From contig QWQU01000009.1 of NCBI GenBank assembly GCA_003670735.1, forward strand, positions 1-33,779: a stretch of DNA of 33,779 nucleotides. Direction: 5' to 3'. The position numbers and the translations under genes were made by a program. The stretch is from Chloroflexota bacterium. Lineage in GTDB: Bacteria; Chloroflexota; Dehalococcoidia; UBA2979. The number at the start of each line of letters is the position of its first letter. The stretch's first letter is position 1. Shown here one piece after another: positions 30,970 through 33,779 of this stretch. Under the pieces are notes generated by a model that was not told the DNA's origin, did no database searches, and saw nothing but the letters and a program-made list of their open reading frames with translations.

Positions 30970-31358
30970 TGAGCGGACGAACGCGGATCTCCTCGGGATC
31001 GCCGTGGGAGAGCCGGATTGGCTATTCGCGAGCGGTGCGCGTGGGCGACCACGTGTGGGTCTCGGGCACGACGGGCACGCATCCGGATGGCACGGTGCCG
31101 GAGGGTGCGATCAACCAGACGCGCGTCGCGCTGGGCGTGATGCAGAAGGCGCTGCAAGAAGCGGGCGCCTCGATGGCTGATGTCGTGGCCGTGCGCGCGT
31201 ACCTGGTCGACATCAGCGAGTGGGAAGCGATCGGCAGTGCGCTGGGCGAGAAGTTCAGCGACGTGCGTCCCGCGCTGCTGCTCGTGCAGGTCGCGGCGCT
31301 GATCTCGCCGGAGCATCGCGTGGAGATCGAGTGCGAGGCCGTGATCGGCTCGGCGTAA
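30969..31358 (+). CDS. RidA (YjgF/UK114) family protein
   Basis: A 129-residue Rid-family protein. Family sequence includes YSRAVRVGDHVWVSGTTGTH, MQKALQEAGASMADVVAVRA, and HRVEIECEAVI at the end. In true RidA imine deaminases the strand before this carries the catalytic arginine (PAR-S/T); here the equivalent is RPALLLVQV, with leucine in its place. This suggests one of the Rid subfamilies without 2-aminoacrylate deaminase activity. The ATG at 30969 shares its A with the ruvB stop, so it is co-transcribed with ruvB and possibly SOS-induced. Confidence 0.88.
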   Translation: MSGRTRISSGSPWESRIGYSRAVRVGDHVWVSGTTGTHPDGTVPEGAINQTRVALGVMQKALQEAGASMADVVAVRAYLVDISEWEAIGSALGEKFSDVRPALLLVQVAALISPEHRVEIECEAVIGSA

Positions 31359-31367
31359 CGCACACGC

Positions 31368-31416
31368 CTCGAACGTTCGAGTACGACGAAGGCCGCATCA
31401 GTGATGCGGCCTTCGT
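31368..31416 (+). terminator. Tandem-hairpin terminator after ruvB-ridA
   Basis: A perfect 14-bp palindrome CTCGAACGTTCGAG (31368-31381) is followed by a 14-bp stem, ACGAAGGCCGCATC (31386-31399) with GATGCGGCCTTCGT (31403-31416) and loop AGT. The T run after it is short. It also separates the convergent PspC gene. Confidence 0.8.
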
Positions 31417-31437
31417 GTTGTGCATGCGTTGTGTGGC

Positions 31438-32067
31438 CTACTCGGGCTTCACGTCCTCGTGTGGGAGCGGCTGCTGCTGCTCAGGTGGCGGTGGCGTCAT
31501 CGGTGGTGGTGGCGGCGTAGCTGGTGTGGTCGGCGCGTCACTACTCGATGCAGTGTTCGCAGTTGGCGGGGTCCCCTCCGCAGATTCGGTACGTGCGGCT
31601 GCCGCGCGCTGCTGCTGTTGCTGGTCCCACGCCACGCGACCGGCTGCTGCTGCGGCCTTCGCGACTTCGGCGAACTGCTCGGCGGCCACGCGTGCGGTTT
31701 CCGCTGCACTGCGCGCGGCGACGGCAAACTCCTCGGCGGCTCGCTTCGCGCGGTCCGCGAGGTCTTCGTCGACGAACGGCGGTCGAGGCGTGCTCGATGT
31801 GCTCGATGGATCCGAGCTGCCCTCGCCCAGCGAGCCGGCAATCGGGATGCTGTGGCCCTGCTCGTCGGCGGGCATCACCATCCAGAGCACGGCATATACG
31901 AGTACGCCTGCGCCCCAGACGAGGGTGAGCAGCACGGCCACGACTCGCACGACAGTGGTGTCGTAGCCGTAGTGCCGTGCGATGCCGGCGCAGACGCCGC
32001 CGAGGATCTTGTGTTCGAGGTCGCGCGTCAGGCGTTCTGAGCGCGGCTGGTAATCGGGTTGCTGCAT
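31438..32067 (-). CDS. PspC-domain membrane protein
   Basis: A 209-residue protein with an N-terminal PspC domain: RLTRDLEHKILGGVCAGIAR, then a hydrophobic helix VVRVVAVLLTLVWGAGVLVY and AVLWMVMPADE. PspC proteins take part in envelope-stress responses in several phyla. The remaining 130 residues are low-complexity: an alanine-rich helical stretch (RAKRAAEEFAVAARSAAETA), then Gln-, Ser- and Pro-rich sequence. The frame opens at 32145, but a promoter (TTGTCA-17-TGTAAC) lies within that extension, so the ATG at 32067 is used; its GGAGG is 13 nt upstream, farther than usual. It converges on the RidA gene. Confidence 0.85.
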   Translation of the reverse strand: MQQPDYQPRSERLTRDLEHKILGGVCAGIARHYGYDTTVVRVVAVLLTLVWGAGVLVYAVLWMVMPADEQGHSIPIAGSLGEGSSDPSSTSSTPRPPFVDEDLADRAKRAAEEFAVAARSAAETARVAAEQFAEVAKAAAAAGRVAWDQQQQQRAAAARTESAEGTPPTANTASSSDAPTTPATPPPPPMTPPPPEQQQPLPHEDVKPE

Positions 32068-32116
32068 AGGTGCATCTGCCTCCGCGGCGATCGTACGCGC
32101 CGCCTGAAGGCCATGT

Positions 32117-32145
32117 GTTACATGCGCGTATGGACTCCATGACAA
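32117..32145 (-). promoter_or_regulatory. Promoter of the PspC gene
   Basis: On the minus strand TTGTCA (32145-32140), a 17-nt spacer and TGTAAC (32122-32117). An inverted repeat CATGT-GTT-ACATG (32112-32124) overlaps the -10 and may be an operator. Confidence 0.55.
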
Positions 32146-32242
32146 CTGGCGTTACGAAACTGCTGCGGTGTGAGCGGCTCGCTAACCGAGACGACAACTG
32201 CAGCGATGCTGGTGCTCAAGGGTGTCTCGGGGTGCATCGAGG

Positions 32243-32605
32243 TCAGGATCCATCACGTCTGATCTTGAGCACCCGAAACACGGTGCGTCGTGACACACCG
32301 AAGCGCCTGGCGATTTCGTCGACAGTCGCACAGTTAGTGTCGTGGACTCGACGGATTTCCTGATCACGGACGACGTTGATCATGGTGCGTGCCCCTCCCG
32401 GTTCGTCAAAGCGGCAACGCGGCAGCGGACACGTGAGACAGGACCTGAAAAGATCGCAACCTTCGTCGCGGTAATTCACGTGCTCAGGTAGGGCGTCTTC
32501 GCGGGGCCGTCGTCCGCTGGGGTGGATCGACGTGGCGTTGAGGCCACCGCAGCCGGCGGTCATGAGTTCCTCGGCTGCGGCGACAGTTGTGAACAGTCCG
32601 GGCAT
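32243..32605 (-). CDS. Small Cys-motif helix-turn-helix protein
   Basis: A 120-residue putative DNA-binding protein. A central cysteine cluster, C50-x5-C56-x2-C59-x4-C64 (GCDLFRSCLTCPLPRCRFDE), looks like a zinc or iron-sulfur site. It is followed by a helix-turn-helix at about 84-115: EIRRVHDTNCATVDEIARRF then GVSRRTVFRVLKIRR. The N-terminal 45 residues are not recognised. The ATG at 32605 has AAGGGA about 8 nt upstream. An 18-bp inverted repeat sits 32 nt upstream, suitable for autoregulation. Its target genes are unknown; the surrounding genes give no pathway hint. Confidence 0.7.
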   Translation of the reverse strand: MPGLFTTVAAAEELMTAGCGGLNATSIHPSGRRPREDALPEHVNYRDEGCDLFRSCLTCPLPRCRFDEPGGARTMINVVRDQEIRRVHDTNCATVDEIARRFGVSRRTVFRVLKIRRDGS

Positions 32606-32637
32606 GGCGCGTTCCCTTCTCGTGGCGGAGAGGGAGA

Positions 32638-32655
32638 GTAGAACTAACGTTCTAC
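32638..32655. promoter_or_regulatory. 18-bp perfect inverted repeat upstream of the HTH gene
   Basis: GTAGAAC-TAAC-GTTCTAC, 7-bp arms with a 4-nt spacer. The core GAAC-N4-GTTC also matches the LexA half-site spacing seen at ruvB, although the flanking bases differ. It is an operator candidate for either the HTH protein itself or LexA. Confidence 0.6.
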
Positions 32656-32700
32656 ATAGTGAAGGGGCAAGCGGCGCGTTCGGTCAGACTGCAACAGCAG

Positions 32701-33312
32701 TCAGGCGTGGGCTCGAACCTGGGAGCGAAGCCAGGCGAGCGTCTCGGTCTGGAGCGGGTGGATGTCCCAGCCCTTGGCCTGGCCGTCCTCTTCCATCAGC
32801 TCGAGGTAGGCCAGTGCGCCCTCCAGCAGCCCGACCTCGGCAGCATCGGCGACGCGCTGGAGGGTAGGCCGGCGCTTGAGCTTGTTTGGCTCGAACTTGT
32901 CGGCGAGGAACATGCACCACGCCTCAGGCGTGTAGGAGGGGTGGCCGGTGGTGTGACAGCGAATAGCGCTCACCAGCTCGGGATCGCTCAGCCATGCTCG
33001 CTCTTCGAGGATGGCCGCGGCGATCGGGCCGTGCAGCAGCACGGGGTTCGCGCGGTCCACCGGCAGCACCTCGATGCCGCGCGCCTCGGCCTCCGCGAGC
33101 CATTGCTCGTCGGACCAGTGGCGCACGAGGTCGTGGCCCTGCGCGGCGAGCGTCGCGCGCGCCTCGTCGGCCCCATGTCGTCTCGCGAGCTCCGAGGCGA
33201 GCGTGACCACGCGATCGATGTGCTTGGTGAGGCGCTTGGGGAGCTCGGGCTCCATCAACGCTCGCAGCTGTTGTGCTGGGCTTAACACAGTCTTAGCCAT
33301 CTTTGATCCCAT
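32701..33312 (-). CDS. HD-domain phosphohydrolase, YqeK-like
   Basis: A 203-residue HD-superfamily protein resembling YqeK, a symmetrical Ap4A hydrolase. The metal-binding pattern is H (KHIDRVVTLASELARRHG), HD (AAQGHDLVRHW), H (VLLHGPIAAAILEE), and HTTGHPSYTPEAW followed by FLADKFEPNK, where YqeK proteins carry the last aspartate. The C-terminal 40 residues (LEGALAYLELMEEDGQAKG) fit the family. Start choice is uncertain: the ATG at 33312 has TAGACT 8 nt upstream (near-leaderless), and a second ATG at 33300 has TATGGG 7 nt upstream. It is usually found next to nadD or rsfS, but not here. Confidence 0.82.
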   Translation of the reverse strand: MGSKMAKTVLSPAQQLRALMEPELPKRLTKHIDRVVTLASELARRHGADEARATLAAQGHDLVRHWSDEQWLAEAEARGIEVLPVDRANPVLLHGPIAAAILEERAWLSDPELVSAIRCHTTGHPSYTPEAWCMFLADKFEPNKLKRRPTLQRVADAAEVGLLEGALAYLELMEEDGQAKGWDIHPLQTETLAWLRSQVRAHA

Positions 33313-33417
33313 ACCTAGGGAGTCTACCTATGACAGGGAGTCCCCGCGCCGACCACGATATCCACCGAGTGATGCACGCATGAGGCGCGCACTGCTCAAC
33401 GCACGCCGTGGGGCGTG

Positions 33418-33779
33418 ATGGGGCGAACGATGCAGGGACTGCCAGCGCAGCGGGCGACGATGCCGCAGCCGAGCAATGCTCGGCGGGTGCTGCACGTTGC
33501 CTGGGCGCCGCTGCTCTGGACCGTCACGCTCGGTATCACCGCACTGCTCGCACGCGAGAGCGTCCGGCTGCCGGAGGAGCGCGTGCTCTTCGCGACCGCG
33601 GCGTTGCTGCCGATCGCACTCGCTGCCGGGATCCATGGTCTGGTGATCGCGCTGCGTCGCAGCCGTCGGCGCCTCGAACACCAGCGTGTCGAGGTCGCCT
33701 CCGTATTGCACGACCTGCGCGCGCCGCTGATGACCGCTCGTTCCTACCTCGACCTGCTCGCTGCGGAGACGCTCGGCCC
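33418..33779 (+). CDS. Sensor histidine kinase, N-terminal part
   Basis: The first 120 codons of a gene that runs off the right edge. Two hydrophobic helices (WAPLLWTVTLGITALLA, about 29-45, and VLFATAALLPIALAAGIHGL, about 56-75) enclose a short loop, so almost no extracellular sensing domain is present. After a basic linker comes the HisKA dimerisation helix with the H-box VASVLHDLRAPLMTARSYLD; the phosphorylated histidine is residue 98. The ATG at 33418 has GTGGGG upstream; an in-frame ATG at 33430 is an alternative. The ATP-binding domain and any partner regulator lie outside the window. It is not adjacent to the orphan regulator at 22649. Confidence 0.8.
   Translation, partial: MGRTMQGLPAQRATMPQPSNARRVLHVAWAPLLWTVTLGITALLARESVRLPEERVLFATAALLPIALAAGIHGLVIALRRSRRRLEHQRVEVASVLHDLRAPLMTARSYLDLLAAETLG

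Noticed and set aside
33380-33418. Leader peptide upstream of the histidine kinase
   Set aside because: A 12-codon frame overlaps the kinase start, but it has no run of one amino acid, no terminator and only a weak -10-like AGTGAT.
1-33779. CRISPR arrays, insertion sequences or prophage
   Set aside because: No regularly spaced direct repeats, transposase, integrase or phage structural genes were seen.

Overview
The window is a GC-rich bacterial chromosome segment with short intergenic gaps, GTG starts and many ATGA-type gene overlaps. The combination of an 11-gene nuoABCDHIJKLMN operon without nuoEFG, a GerW/YtfJ-type protein, two type I glutamine synthetases next to an OmpR-type regulator, and a Gram-positive-type LexA box suggests Chloroflexota, probably a Dehalococcoidia-like lineage. 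This is inference from gene content; there is no rRNA to confirm it. I saw no insertion sequence, prophage, CRISPR array or tRNA.

Layout. 1-1790: a truncated bioY (minus), a MOSC protein and a Nudix hydrolase. 1764-4713: valS, preceded by what looks like its own promoter, an 11-codon valine-rich leader peptide and a terminator hairpin, a probable ribosome-mediated attenuator. 4743-5730: divergent tspO and a DUF486 membrane protein. 5814-16080: the complex I operon with a clear promoter and a strong terminator. 16302-19102: a YjdI-like/CDGSH iron-sulfur fusion, a frameshifted NlpC/P60-like gene and an FAD monooxygenase. 19452-23400: a nitrogen block on the minus strand (orphan response regulator, adenylylatable GSI-beta, GSI-alpha) with GlnR-like half-sites upstream of glnA. 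23465-27641: GNAT, a Tat-exported CHAP protein, an ABC exporter pair, and a small membrane protein coupled to a GerW-like gene. 27875-29851: rimI, an acidic coiled-coil protein, and two gene remnants that both lose their 5' ends at one junction. 29866-33779: ruvB with a LexA box and leaderless promoter, a RidA-family protein, PspC, a Cys-motif HTH protein, an HD (YqeK-like) phosphohydrolase and the start of a sensor histidine kinase.

Two genome-scale habits are visible. First, a composite GC-rich repeat of about 150-190 bp occurs five times in intergenic spaces, always in the same orientation. Second, at least five genes have a -10-like hexamer exactly 6 nt before the ATG and no Shine-Dalgarno sequence, which points to frequent leaderless transcripts. 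The most interesting single site is the valS leader, followed by the GlnR-like nitrogen locus, the ruvB promoter/LexA site and the repeat family.
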